DNA of 64,000 nucleotides from Guyparkeria halophila (GTDB taxonomy: Bacteria; Pseudomonadota; Gammaproteobacteria; Halothiobacillales; Halothiobacillaceae). A model generated the notes under the pieces. It made no database searches. It was given only the letters and a program-made list of their open reading frames with translations, and was not told where the DNA came from. Below are positions 14,332 through 22,846 of this stretch, piece by piece. Numbering within the stretch: position 1 is the stretch's first letter; each line of letters begins with the position of its first letter. Both the position numbers and the translations under genes were made by a program. The stretch is taken from contig NZ_CP140153.1 of assembly GCF_034479635.1 (NCBI RefSeq), positions 2,328,501 to 2,392,500 of the forward strand, read 5' to 3'.

Positions 14332-16113
14332 TCAATGTGGCGCCAGCCACTCGGCGAAACGCGCCTCGGTCTTGATGTCCCCCGCCGCGCGCTGCAGGCG
14401 GTGCTGGTTGAGGCACTCCGGCGCCAACGTCAGCGCCATCTCCAACAACCGCCCCTGACGGAAGACATGCAGGGCGAGCCGATCGCCGGCGCGATGCCGG
14501 GCAATCCGCTCGCCCCAGTTGCCGCCGTTGACGGCGAAACCGTCGATCGCAATGATGCGATCGTCGACCGCCAGGCCCGCCGCCGCGCCGGGGCGATCCT
14601 CGAACACCAGCGCCACGCGGGCAGCCTGCGGATCACGCTCGTCGACGCGCATGCCGGCGTCGGGCCCGCCCTGCTCGGCGCGCGGCAGCATGGCCACGCC
14701 GAAGCGCGCCAGCAGCCCGGCGACATCGAGCGTCTCGGTCGAGCGCAGCGCGCGATCGAAGAATTCGCCCATCGGTTCGCCCATCGCCGACTCGATCAGC
14801 GCCTCGACCTGCTCGCCCTCGAGCAGCGGCCGCTCGCCGTGGTGTTCCCACAGGCGGCGCATCACGTCCATCAGGCTCGCGCCGCGCTCGCGCAGCATCA
14901 GGTCGAGCATCAGCGCCACGATCGCGCCGCGGGTGTAGTAGCTGACGATCGCATTCACCGCGTTGGCATCCTGCTGGTAGAAGCGCGTCCAGGCGTAGAA
15001 GCTCGATTCCTCCAGCGTCTGGCGCGACCAGCCCTTGCCGCGCATGGCGCGGTTGATGGTTTCCTCGAGCGCGGCGAGGTACTGGGTCTCGTCGATCAGA
15101 CCGGCGTGGCGCACCAGCCAGTCGTCGAAATAACTGGTAAAGCCCTCGAACACCCACAGCAGACGCGTGGTCGCCGGGCGGTCGAGCGGCAGGCCGGCGA
15201 AGGCCGCCGGGCGGATCCGCTTGACGTTCCAGTTGTGGAAATATTCGTGGGCACACAGGCTCAGGAAACGCTGGTACTCCTTGCTCACCCCGCCAGCCGT
15301 CACGGAGGGCAGGTAGGCGCGCGGGAAGATCAGCGCGGTGGAGTCGCGGTGCTCCAGACCGCCAAAGCCGGACTCGTCCAAGGCGACCAGGAAGAGGTAT
15401 TCGTCGAACGGCGCGCCGTCGAACAGCTCGATCTCGGTCTCGCAGATGCGCGCGACATCGCTGGCGATCCGGTCAAAATCGGTTTCGGGCAGGGCGTTGG
15501 TGAACACCATCCGATGCAGCACGCCGCCGGCGGTGAACTGACGCTCGACGAAATCGGCGATCTCGACCGGGTGGTCGATCAGGGCCTCGTAACCGGCGGC
15601 GGCGAAGTCACCGAAGCCCCGCTCGTCGACGGCAATAGCCGGCAGCGTGGTCGCCACGCGCCACTCGTCGGGCAGCATCTGGCCGTCGATCACCACTTCG
15701 TGGCGCGCCTGCTCGGCCCCGTGCACCCGCAGGAAGACGCTGGTGCCGTTGAAGAAGACGTGGCTCGAATCGACGTGCGCGCTGCGCACCGAGAAGTCGG
15801 CGCAGTAGACCCGGTAGTGAACCGCCACCGGCTCGTCGTGGGCGGCCAGGTCCCAGGTCTGCTGGTCGACCGGGGTGATCGCCACCCGCCGACCGCGGGC
15901 GTCCTCGGCATGCTTGCCCACCAGGTGGCGGGCAAAATCGCGCACCAGGTAGCTGCCCGGAATCCACGCCGGCAGGCTGAGCCGATAGCCCGATGATGAG
16001 GCCGGCAGCCGCAGGGTCACGTCGAGATAACGGCTGTGGTGGCCGGAAAACTCGATGCGATAGAACGGTTCGATGCGGGCGGTGGCTTGGGAGACGGCGG
16101 CGGACTGGCTCAT
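14332..16113 (-). CDS. M61 family metallopeptidase with PDZ domain
   Basis: A 593-aa protein of the M61 (glycyl aminopeptidase-like) family. The zinc site HEYFH lies at residues 289-293, followed by NWNVKRIRP, which is diagnostic of M61. The C-terminal ~100 residues (around EDRPGAAAGLAVDDRIIAID) form a PDZ-like domain. No signal peptide is evident, so it may be cytoplasmic. Its ATG overlaps the stop of the upstream slyD gene (TGATG), implying co-translation. It converges on motB with only 4 bp between stops. Confidence 0.9.
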   Translation of the reverse strand: MSQSAAVSQATARIEPFYRIEFSGHHSRYLDVTLRLPASSSGYRLSLPAWIPGSYLVRDFARHLVGKHAEDARGRRVAITPVDQQTWDLAAHDEPVAVHYRVYCADFSVRSAHVDSSHVFFNGTSVFLRVHGAEQARHEVVIDGQMLPDEWRVATTLPAIAVDERGFGDFAAAGYEALIDHPVEIADFVERQFTAGGVLHRMVFTNALPETDFDRIASDVARICETEIELFDGAPFDEYLFLVALDESGFGGLEHRDSTALIFPRAYLPSVTAGGVSKEYQRFLSLCAHEYFHNWNVKRIRPAAFAGLPLDRPATTRLLWVFEGFTSYFDDWLVRHAGLIDETQYLAALEETINRAMRGKGWSRQTLEESSFYAWTRFYQQDANAVNAIVSYYTRGAIVALMLDLMLRERGASLMDVMRRLWEHHGERPLLEGEQVEALIESAMGEPMGEFFDRALRSTETLDVAGLLARFGVAMLPRAEQGGPDAGMRVDERDPQAARVALVFEDRPGAAAGLAVDDRIIAIDGFAVNGGNWGERIARHRAGDRLALHVFRQGRLLEMALTLAPECLNQHRLQRAAGDIKTEARFAEWLAPH

Positions 16114-16679
16114 CAGGACTCCTGGCTCGACGCTTCGCCCGGCAGGTCGGGCACCGAGGAATCCTTGGTCATCAGGTGATGGCCACCCGGATGGACGCGA
16201 CCGTGCTTGATCTCGTCGGGATGCGCGTCGCGCACCAGGCCGATGCGCGCGGCAAAGTGCAGCCGAAAACCGGCCAGCGGGTGATTGAGATCGACCTTGA
16301 CCGTCCGGTCACCGACCTCGAGGATCAGCATCTCGATGCGCCCCTCGGGGCCGTGGGCCTCGACCATATTGCCCGGGGCAAGCTCCGCCTGCGCCTCGAT
16401 GCGTTCGCGCGGCACCTCGATCACGCCTTCGTCGTCGTGCAGACCGTAGGCCTGTTCCGGTTCGACGGTCACCTCGATCTCGTCGCCCTCGGCGCGCCCC
16501 TCGAGCTCGGCCTCCAGCCCCGGAATCAGGTTGCCGTGACCGTGGATGTATTCGAAGCCGTCGACGCGCGTGTCGGCGAGAACCGCGCCGTCGTCGTCAC
16601 GCATCACGTGGAAGACACGCACGACCTTGTCCTTCCCGACCGGCATGGTCGCGCCCTCGCTATGTTGGGTCTCACTCAT
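16113..16679 (-). CDS. slyD: FKBP-type peptidyl-prolyl isomerase, SlyD-like
   Basis: A 188-aa SlyD-type folding catalyst. The FKBP half-domains (VVRVFHVMRDDDGAVLADTR and later GFRLHFAARIGLVRDA) flank the insert-in-flap chaperone domain, which contains VEPEQAYGLHDDEGVIEVPR. The tail is His-containing (KHGRVHPGGHH) but shorter than the metal-binding tail of E. coli SlyD, so nickel buffering is possible but uncertain. An ATG 11 codons downstream (MPVGKDKVV) is an alternative start. It overlaps the M61 peptidase gene. Confidence 0.85.
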   Translation of the reverse strand: MSETQHSEGATMPVGKDKVVRVFHVMRDDDGAVLADTRVDGFEYIHGHGNLIPGLEAELEGRAEGDEIEVTVEPEQAYGLHDDEGVIEVPRERIEAQAELAPGNMVEAHGPEGRIEMLILEVGDRTVKVDLNHPLAGFRLHFAARIGLVRDAHPDEIKHGRVHPGGHHLMTKDSSVPDLPGEASSQES

Positions 16680-16698
16680 CTCTAATCGTCCTCTTTAA

Positions 16699-16744
16699 GC
16701 AACCTCTGCACGAATGGCATGCCACTCGTGCAGAGGTTCCTTAG
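16699..16744. repeat. Dispersed palindrome GGAACCTCTGC, copy 1
   Basis: Inverted repeat with 13-bp perfect arms (16701-16713 and 16726-16738) and an inner TGGCATGCCA. The same arm sequence, with the CCTTA/CCCTAAG flank, recurs at 20961-21002 and 50622-50659. It lies between the AEC permease stop and the slyD start, so it could end the permease transcript, but there is no U-run. Confidence 0.75.
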
Positions 16745-16747
16745 GTT

Positions 16748-17662
16748 TCAGATCGCCACACCATGCCAGAACGGCAGCGTCAGCAGCGCCAGCAGGGTCG
16801 AGGCGCTTGCCGTGGTCGCGTACAGACCGGTGTCGAGACCGAAGCGGTCGCAGAGCACCAGCCCGAGCACCATCACCGGCATCGCCCCTTCCAGCACCAC
16901 CGCCGTGAGCGTCTGCCCGCTGGTGCCGACCATCAGCGCAAAGCCCAGCGCGAGCAAGGGCATCCACAACAGCTGGATCGCGATCGCCGGGCTGACGGTC
17001 AACAGCTGCCGTCCGGTCAATGTCTCCAGCCGCAGGCTCATGCCCAGCGCGACCAGCATGATCGGCACCACGGCCGCGCCGAGACGGTCGAGCCACTCGG
17101 CCGCCCAGTCCGGCTGCCCCACCCCGGCGAGGTTCAACCCGGCCCCGGCGACCGCCGCCCACAGCGGTGGCACCTTGAGCAGGGTCTTGAGCGGGTGCAC
17201 CTCCTCCTCGCTGTCACCGAAGCGCGCGGCAAGGAGAATCCCCACCGACAGCAGCAGCGGCGTGCAGGCGAACAGGTCGTACTGAATGGCCACCGCCTGC
17301 CCGGCATCGCCGAACAGGCTATCGAGCAGCGGCAGCCCCATGTAGGTCGCGTTGGGGAAGCTGGCCGCCAGCAACAGCGCACCGAACTGCGGCCGGCTCA
17401 ACGGCATCAGCCGCCCGACGGCGTACATCAACGCCAGCGAGCCGATCACGGCCACGGCAGCCGTGCCGGCGATCCGCAGCGTGTCCACGCCCATCGGCGC
17501 ACGCCACAATACCGCGAACACCAGTGCCGGCAGGAACAGGTAGTAGACCGACGAGGTCAGCGCACCGCGCGCCCGATCGGCCGTCCACCCACCCAGCGGC
17601 AGGTAGCGCCAGATGTGGCCCAGCGCGATGGTGCCGGCCATCTGCAGGATGACCGAGATCAC
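16748..17662 (-). CDS. AEC family transporter (auxin efflux carrier-like permease)
   Basis: A 304-aa polytopic inner-membrane protein of the auxin efflux carrier superfamily, which exports or imports small organic acids. About ten hydrophobic segments are visible in two halves, with SSVYYLFLPALVFAVL in the first half and ASFPNATYMGLPLLDSLFG as the conserved N/P-containing crossing segment. Substrate cannot be predicted. It lies 37 bp downstream of the thioredoxin gene on the same strand, and its 3' side carries copy 1 of the dispersed palindrome. Confidence 0.85.
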   Translation of the reverse strand: MISVILQMAGTIALGHIWRYLPLGGWTADRARGALTSSVYYLFLPALVFAVLWRAPMGVDTLRIAGTAAVAVIGSLALMYAVGRLMPLSRPQFGALLLAASFPNATYMGLPLLDSLFGDAGQAVAIQYDLFACTPLLLSVGILLAARFGDSEEEVHPLKTLLKVPPLWAAVAGAGLNLAGVGQPDWAAEWLDRLGAAVVPIMLVALGMSLRLETLTGRQLLTVSPAIAIQLLWMPLLALGFALMVGTSGQTLTAVVLEGAMPVMVLGLVLCDRFGLDTGLYATTASASTLLALLTLPFWHGVAI

Positions 17663-17699
17663 AGGCGCAACGCTGCCGCGTGGCGGTCAATCGTTCGGA

Positions 17700-18077
17700 T
17701 CACTGCTCCTTGGACTCCGCTTCGGCCTTCTCGACCTCGGCGCGCACCTCGTCCATGTCCAGGTCCTTGACCTTGGTGATCAGCTCGTCGAGGGCATTGC
17801 GCGGCAGGGCGCCGGCCTGGTTGAACAGCAGGATCTGCTCGCGAAACACCATCAGGGTCGGGATCGAACGGATCTGGAAATGCCCGGCGATCGCCTGCTC
17901 TTCCTCGGTGTTGACCTTGGCGAAACCCACCTCGGGGTTGGCCTCGGCGGCCTGCTCGAAGATCGGGCCGAAGGACTGGCAGGGGCCGCACCAGGGTGCC
18001 CAGAAATCCAGCAGCAGGATGTCGTTGTCCTTGAGAAGGCCTTCGAGGTTGTCCGCGGTCGCGGTCTGAACGGTCAT
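17700..18077 (-). CDS. Thioredoxin-family protein
   Basis: A 125-aa cytoplasmic thioredoxin with the redox motif WCGPC (Cys30 and Cys33) and the cis-proline segment SIPTLMVF. The C-terminus carries a ~20-residue acidic, helix-forming extension (DMDEVRAEVEKAEAESKEQ) beyond the normal fold. There is no signal peptide. It resembles auxiliary thioredoxins rather than canonical TrxA, whose active-site surroundings read FWAEWCGPCK. Partner unknown. Confidence 0.88.
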   Translation of the reverse strand: MTVQTATADNLEGLLKDNDILLLDFWAPWCGPCQSFGPIFEQAAEANPEVGFAKVNTEEEQAIAGHFQIRSIPTLMVFREQILLFNQAGALPRNALDELITKVKDLDMDEVRAEVEKAEAESKEQ

Positions 18078-18232
18078 AAAGACACCTTTGGATCATGCCG
18101 GCCCGTGGGCCGGCCGCATGTCGACCCGGCTACACCGGGTCACGAAAACGGGCTACCCCGATCGCCGGGCCCTCGCTGGGTCCTGGCGCCCGGGATCGAA
18201 TCGCCCGAGGTAAGGGCACACTCGGAGAATTC

Positions 18233-18277
18233 AACCCGAGCAATCCGAGTAATCCGGGAAACCAGGGCAATCCGCAA
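18233..18277. repeat. Five degenerate 9-bp tandem repeats
   Basis: Five consecutive 9-mers of the form AATCCGRGN (18233-18241, 18242-18250, 18251-18259, 18260-18268, 18269-18277) lie in the 224-bp spacer between ubiX and the thioredoxin gene. A 7-bp hairpin (GACCCGG/CCGGGTC) lies nearby at about 18122-18140. I see no gene in this spacer. Confidence 0.5.
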
Positions 18278-18301
18278 TCAGAGCGCGCACGACGCTGCCG
18301 A

Positions 18302-18931
18302 TCACTCGCCATCCCGCTCGCCCCAGCGGGCATGCAAGTCGTGCGGCACATCGATCTGGTCGAGGATGCGCGCGACAGTGAAATCGATCAGGTCCTGGAT
18401 CGTCTGCGGGCGATGGTAGAAGGCCGGCGACGGCGGCAGGATCACCACGCCCAGCTCGGCCAGCCGTGTCATCTGCCCCAGCGCGATCGCGGTGAGCGGC
18501 GCCTCGCGCGGGACAATCACCAGATCGCGGCGCTCCTTGAGACAGACATCGGCGGTCCGCTCGATCAGGGAATCCGACAGGCCGTTGGCGATCGCGCCGA
18601 GCGTGCCGGTGGTGCAGGGGCAGACCACCATGGCATCCGGCGGGTTGGAGCCGGAGGCAAACGGCGCGGTCCAGTCCTGGCGAGCAAAGCCCCTCACCTG
18701 CCCCTCGGCGGCGCCAAACCGCCCACCCAGTTCGGCGGCCAGCGCATCGTGACGGGCCGGGAACGGCTCGTCGAGCTCCAGCGCCGCCACCGCATGGGCC
18801 GCTTTGGAGGCGATCAGGCTCACCCGGCAGTTCGCCGCGATCAGGCATTCGAGCAGGCGCAGCGCGTAGGGCAGCCCCGAGGCGCCGGTCATCGCCAGGA
18901 CGACGTGCTCGGTCTCGACGCGACGCCTCAT
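18302..18931 (-). CDS. ubiX: UbiX family flavin prenyltransferase
   Basis: A 209-aa UbiX/Pad1-family flavoprotein that prenylates FMN to make the cofactor for UbiD decarboxylases, needed for ubiquinone synthesis. The N-terminal MTGASGLPYALRLLE is the FMN/phosphate-binding motif. The catalytic core CPCTTGTLGAIANGLSDSLI and the C-terminal LPPSPAFYHRPQTIQDL are conserved. Its start overlaps the end of mpl by 4 bp; mpl-ubiX linkage is common in gammaproteobacteria. Confidence 0.93.
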   Translation of the reverse strand: MRRRVETEHVVLAMTGASGLPYALRLLECLIAANCRVSLIASKAAHAVAALELDEPFPARHDALAAELGGRFGAAEGQVRGFARQDWTAPFASGSNPPDAMVVCPCTTGTLGAIANGLSDSLIERTADVCLKERRDLVIVPREAPLTAIALGQMTRLAELGVVILPPSPAFYHRPQTIQDLIDFTVARILDQIDVPHDLHARWGERDGE

Positions 18932-20292
18932 GCCTTCACCTCGCGCAGCGAGTCGACCAACCTGGCCGGAAAGCCACCGAAACCGCCATTGCTCATCGAG
19001 ACCACCCAGTCGCCCTCGCGGCAGTCGGCTATCACGGTCGCGAGCAGCTGGTCGACCGACTCGGCCACGGCCAGTCGCTCGCCCAGAGCGGCGAGCGCGA
19101 TTGTCGGATCAAAGGCGAGATCGCCCGGCGCGTGCACGACCACCCGATCGGCGGCCGACAGGGCACCGGCCAGCCGGCCGGCATGCACGCCGGCACGCAT
19201 GGTGTTCGAGCGCGGATCGAGCACGGCAACCAGCCGGGCCTCGGCCGGCATCTGCTCGCGCACGGCGGCGAGCGTCGCCTCGATGGCGGTCGGGTGGTGG
19301 GCGAAATCGTCGATCACACGCACCCCGCCGGCCTCGCCCTTGAGCTCGAGGCGTCGAGCCACTCCGCCGAAATCCGCCAGCGCCGCCAGGCCCTCCGTGG
19401 CCGGCACCCCGGCAAAGCGGGCCAGCGCCACCGCGGCCATCGCGTTGCGGCGGTTATGCGCCCCCTGGATGGAGTCCGGCAGGTAGCCGACCGGCTCGCC
19501 CTCGCAGAACAGCTCACCATGAGCCTGCCACCAGTCGGCACCGGCGGTCGGCTGCTCGGCCAGGCGCTCGACCGGCGACCAGACACCCGTGGCCAGCACG
19601 CGGTCGATCGCCGGCTCGTCGAGCGGGGCGATCACCTTGCCCTGCCCCGGCACCAGCCTGAGAAGATGCGCGAACTGGCGCTCGATCGCGGCCAGGTCAT
19701 CGAAGATGTCGGCGTGATCGAACTCGAGGTTATTGATCACCAGGCCCCGCGGGCGGTAATGCAGGAACTTCGAGCGCTTGTCGAAAAAGGCCGTGTCGTA
19801 CTCGTCGGCCTCGATGACGAAAAACGGCGTCTCGCCCAGGCGGGCGCTGACGCCGAAACCACCCGGCACCCCACCGATCAGGAACCCCGGCGCCATGCCG
19901 ACCGCATCGAGGATGTGCGCGACCATCGAACTGGTGGTGGTCTTGCCGTGAGTACCGGAGACGGCGAGCACGAACCGCTGGAAGAGCACTTCCTCCCCCA
20001 GCCATTGCGGCCCGGACCGAAAGCGATAGAAGCCATTGAGCAACTGGTCGATCACCGGCATGTCACGGCGCATCACGTTGCCGACGATGATCTCGGCATC
20101 GTTCGGCAGCGGCGCGTCCATGTCGGTCTCCACGACGATGCCCGCCGCGGCGAGCTGGTCGCTCATCGGCGGGTAGATGGCATGGTCGCGCCCGGAGACC
20201 TGGTAACCCATCTCGCGAGCCAGCAAGGCCAGCGAGCCCATGAAGGTGCCGGCGATGCCGAGGATGTGGAGTTTCTGCGTGGGCGCGGTCAT
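18928..20292 (-). CDS. mpl: UDP-N-acetylmuramate:L-alanyl-gamma-D-glutamyl-meso-diaminopimelate ligase
   Basis: Mpl, 454 aa, reattaches recycled murein tripeptide to UDP-MurNAc in the cytoplasm. The N-terminal HILGIAGTFMGSLALLAR is typical of Mpl, and the ATP loop SGTHGKTTTSSMVAHILD lies at about residues 110-127. The central Mur-ligase domain contains EADEYDTAFFDKRSKF, and the C-terminal domain contains DDFAHHPTAIEATL. It works in the same recycling pathway as amgK, murU and ampG, which are also in this window. It overlaps neighbours by 4 bp on both sides. Confidence 0.95.
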   Translation of the reverse strand: MTAPTQKLHILGIAGTFMGSLALLAREMGYQVSGRDHAIYPPMSDQLAAAGIVVETDMDAPLPNDAEIIVGNVMRRDMPVIDQLLNGFYRFRSGPQWLGEEVLFQRFVLAVSGTHGKTTTSSMVAHILDAVGMAPGFLIGGVPGGFGVSARLGETPFFVIEADEYDTAFFDKRSKFLHYRPRGLVINNLEFDHADIFDDLAAIERQFAHLLRLVPGQGKVIAPLDEPAIDRVLATGVWSPVERLAEQPTAGADWWQAHGELFCEGEPVGYLPDSIQGAHNRRNAMAAVALARFAGVPATEGLAALADFGGVARRLELKGEAGGVRVIDDFAHHPTAIEATLAAVREQMPAEARLVAVLDPRSNTMRAGVHAGRLAGALSAADRVVVHAPGDLAFDPTIALAALGERLAVAESVDQLLATVIADCREGDWVVSMSNGGFGGFPARLVDSLREVKA

Positions 20293-20858
20293 GTCGGCAA
20301 CCCCGTCTCGCCCGGAAGCAACTGCACCGCGAGGGTCATGTAGACCAGCGAGCTGAGGATGAAGTAACCCAGGGCGCTGAGCACGCCGATGGCTGCGCCA
20401 AAGTCGAGTGTGCGCCGGTAGATCTGCCCCAGCACCACCAGGTTCCAGGCGAACAGCGCGATCATCAGCACCGACCAGAGACCGACCTGCCCATCGATAT
20501 TTTCCCCTTCCAGGCCGGTCGGCTGCATCACGACCAGCGGCCAGGCCACCAGCCCCAGCATGGCCGTCGCGCCGAACAGGGCGGTCAGCATCTGCGGGAT
20601 GCGCGCACGATGACCACGCAGGACCGCCAGCCCGGCCGAATAGCCGACCAGCACCAGCGCATCCGCGGCCAGCAGCATCAGCCCCGCGCCCAGGCCATTA
20701 CCGCCGATGCCGCTCTCGCCGGTCACCGCGAAATCCAACAAGACCCCGACGACGACATAAAAGCCCACCGCAATCAGCAGGGGCTGCTGGCCGGCGGGCA
20801 TGTCCTCGGGACCGGCCCGCAGGAACAACAATTGGAAGAAAAGACGGATCAGAGACAA
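20289..20858 (-). CDS. Conserved small inner-membrane protein of unknown function
   Basis: About 189 aa, five to six hydrophobic helices and no recognised catalytic motif. I place the start at a TTG (20858) giving MSLIRLFFQLLFLRAGPEDM, because the RL-F-Q-L-LRAGPEDxP opening looks like the N-terminus of a known family of short membrane proteins. Residues further upstream are low-quality and run into the palindrome at 20961. An ATG at 20801 (MPAGQQPLL) is an alternative. It overlaps mpl by 4 bp, so it is probably the first gene of the mpl-ubiX operon. Confidence 0.65.
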   Translation of the reverse strand: MSLIRLFFQLLFLRAGPEDMPAGQQPLLIAVGFYVVVGVLLDFAVTGESGIGGNGLGAGLMLLAADALVLVGYSAGLAVLRGHRARIPQMLTALFGATAMLGLVAWPLVVMQPTGLEGENIDGQVGLWSVLMIALFAWNLVVLGQIYRRTLDFGAAIGVLSALGYFILSSLVYMTLAVQLLPGETGLPT

Positions 20859-20960
20859 CTCGGCACACCCGTTGAACGTGGCTCGGCCGACAGGCGGCCC
20901 GAAAAAAGACGGCAGCAAGCCTAGCGCAAAACCCGCCCCGTCGTCTGCGCCCCGTCCGAT

Positions 20961-21002
20961 CAGGAACCTCTGCACTATCGAATCGTGCAGAGGTTCCCTA
21001 AG
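20961..21002. repeat. Dispersed palindrome GGAACCTCTGC, copy 2
   Basis: Perfect 13-bp arms GGAACCTCTGCAC (20963-20975) and its complement (20985-20997) with a 9-nt loop. The flank CCCTAAGG matches the other copies. It lies 14 bp beyond the stop of the SQR-like gene. Confidence 0.78.
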
Positions 21003-21015
21003 GAAAGTCTGTCAC

Positions 21016-22146
21016 TCAGCGACGCAGGTCGCGCAGGTACCACCACTCGAAGAAACGCTTGGCCCAGTGCAGCAGACGACACGGCGGGGTGACGAACTGG
21101 CGTTTCTCGTTGCGGAACACCAGCGTGGCCCGATCGAGCATGTCCATCACGCAGACCAGTTCCCACTTGAAGGTCCGGTCGGCCGGCTGGCCGTCGATCT
21201 CGGCGACCAGGTTCTCGGCGGCGGCCGCGGCCTGCAGGTCGGCCATGTGCGCCTGCTTGGGCGCCCAGTCCGGGGCGGGGTAGCTGCCGGAATCGCCGGC
21301 AACGTAGACCTTGTCGGCGCCCTTGACCCGCGCATGCTCGTCGGCCTCGATCATGCCGCCGGGCGAGGTCGGGAACGGGGCGTTCTCGAGCCAGGCCGGC
21401 CCGGTCATGCCGGGCATGAACAGGATCAGGTCGGCCGCGAACTCGCCCTTTTCGGTAATCACGCGGTCGGCCTCGAAACGCTGCGGCTTGGCGCCGATAT
21501 GCGTCTCGATGTCGAACTTCTTCATCCGGTCGAGCAGCCGGTCGACCGCCGACTCGCCCAGCCGGTTGCCCGGGCGCGGGGAGGGGTTGAAGAACACCAG
21601 CTTGAACTGCTCGCGCCGCCCCTGCTGGCGCAGCAGGCGATCGATGCCGAACAGCAATTCGAACATCGGTCCGCCACGCACGGCCGCCGGCTCCTTGGGG
21701 TTGCCGCCAAAGCCGATCGCGATGGTGCCGCCCCGCATCTCGTGGAGCCGGTCGTGGATCGCCTCGGCGGCATCGATGCCCTCGCAGAGCGTGATCGCGT
21801 GCTCGATGCCGGGCAGCTTCTTGAGGAAGCGACCGCCGCTGGCGACGACCAGGCCGTCGTTCTCGACCTCGCCGTTGTCGGTGATCACCCGACGGCCATC
21901 GTCGCTGACACCGGTCACGCGCCCGGCATGGAAGCGCACGTCGAGGCGCTCGAGCAGCGGGCGGATATCGAACAGGATGTCCTCGCGCCGCCGCAGCCCG
22001 GCCGGCACCCAGATCAGGCTGGGGTAGTACTGGAAGGTGGGTTCGGGCGCAATCAGGGTGATCTCCGCCTGCGGACGCAACCGCCGCAGGCGACGGATTG
22101 CCGTCAGGGCACCAAAGCCCGCGCCGATGACCGAAAGTCTCATCAT
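21016..22146 (-). CDS. FAD-dependent oxidoreductase of the sulfide:quinone oxidoreductase family
   Basis: A 376-aa flavoprotein. The N-terminal Rossmann dinucleotide motif reads VIGAGFGALTAIRRLRRL (about residues 5-22). A second FAD motif near the C-terminus reads ADKVYVAGDSGSYPAPDW. Cysteines are present near residues 125, 320 and 345, and the C-terminal amphipathic stretch CRLLHWAKRFFEWWYL resembles the quinone-side membrane anchor of SQR-type enzymes. These features suggest electron transfer from sulfide (or a related donor) to quinone, but I could not match the full three-cysteine pattern of type I SQR, so subtype and substrate remain open. Transcribed alone, with an inverted repeat upstream and a palindrome downstream. 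Confidence 0.68.
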   Translation of the reverse strand: MMRLSVIGAGFGALTAIRRLRRLRPQAEITLIAPEPTFQYYPSLIWVPAGLRRREDILFDIRPLLERLDVRFHAGRVTGVSDDGRRVITDNGEVENDGLVVASGGRFLKKLPGIEHAITLCEGIDAAEAIHDRLHEMRGGTIAIGFGGNPKEPAAVRGGPMFELLFGIDRLLRQQGRREQFKLVFFNPSPRPGNRLGESAVDRLLDRMKKFDIETHIGAKPQRFEADRVITEKGEFAADLILFMPGMTGPAWLENAPFPTSPGGMIEADEHARVKGADKVYVAGDSGSYPAPDWAPKQAHMADLQAAAAAENLVAEIDGQPADRTFKWELVCVMDMLDRATLVFRNEKRQFVTPPCRLLHWAKRFFEWWYLRDLRR

Positions 22147-22181
22147 GTGCCTCCAAAGCCGGGTCAGTCGTTCAAAGCAAC

Positions 22182-22201
22182 ACCTTATCTTGGCATAAGG
22201 T
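22182..22201. promoter_or_regulatory. Inverted repeat upstream of the SQR-like gene (candidate operator)
   Basis: ACCTTAT-N6-ATAAGGT, a perfect 7-bp inverted repeat centred about 45 bp upstream of the SQR-like start codon. Dimeric repressors of the ArsR type bind sites of this shape upstream of sulfide-responsive genes in other bacteria. The regulator here is unknown. Confidence 0.4.
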
Positions 22202-22222
22202 ATTTCTAATACTCAATCCAAC

Positions 22223-22846
22223 TCAGGCCCGTCGCGATGACCGCCTCCTGTCCGACAGCCATCGAGTCAGCGGGCGGGCCAGAAACAGCGACAGCAACAC
22301 CAGGGCCAGGATGATGGGCGTACGCGTGTCAAACTTCACCGACAGGAAGTAGTGCAGCACGACCAGCGCGGTGGCCGGGTAGACCAAGCGATGGACGGTC
22401 TTCCAGCGGCGACCCAGTCGGCGCATCCAGCCGGGCGTGGAGGTGACTGCCAGCGACAGCAGCATCAGGAAGGCGATCGCGCCAAAGGTGATGTGCTCGC
22501 GCTCGAGCACGTCTTCCCAGATCGCGGCCAGGTCGAGCTGGCGATCGACGGCCAACCAGAGCAGGACATGCAGGCTGGCGAAGAAAAAGGCGTACAGCCC
22601 GACCATGCGCCGGTAGTCGATCAGCCCGACCCGCGGCAACAGGCGCTGGAGCGGGGTGATCGCCAGACCGATCAACAACAGGTAGAGCGCGGTGTCGCCC
22701 AGAAAACGCAGGCTGTCGACCACCGGCTCGTAGCCGAGCTGGTGGGTGGGGATCGCCCAGGCGAGATAGATCAACGGGGCCAGCTGGGCGAGGAAGATCA
22801 GCCACCACGCCGGGCGATTGGCCAACCAGGGGCGACGCGCTGCCAT
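22223..22846 (-). CDS. msrQ: Heme-binding membrane subunit MsrQ of the periplasmic methionine sulfoxide reductase
   Basis: MsrQ, 207 aa, is the six-helix cytochrome b-type membrane protein that passes quinone electrons to MsrP. The start ATG (22846-22844, [19 protein letters not shown]) overlaps the msrP stop. Conserved features include YRRMVGLYAFFFASLHVLLWL with a heme-ligand-type histidine, WKTVHRLVYPATALVVLHYF with two more histidines, and an Arg-rich C-terminus. Overlap with msrP implies a two-gene operon. Confidence 0.93.
   Translation of the reverse strand: MAARRPWLANRPAWWLIFLAQLAPLIYLAWAIPTHQLGYEPVVDSLRFLGDTALYLLLIGLAITPLQRLLPRVGLIDYRRMVGLYAFFFASLHVLLWLAVDRQLDLAAIWEDVLEREHITFGAIAFLMLLSLAVTSTPGWMRRLGRRWKTVHRLVYPATALVVLHYFLSVKFDTRTPIILALVLLSLFLARPLTRWLSDRRRSSRRA

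Noticed and set aside
14287..15996. 569-codon plus-strand ORF over the M61 peptidase
   Set aside because: Low-complexity shadow; the minus-strand gene has HEYFH and full-length homology features.
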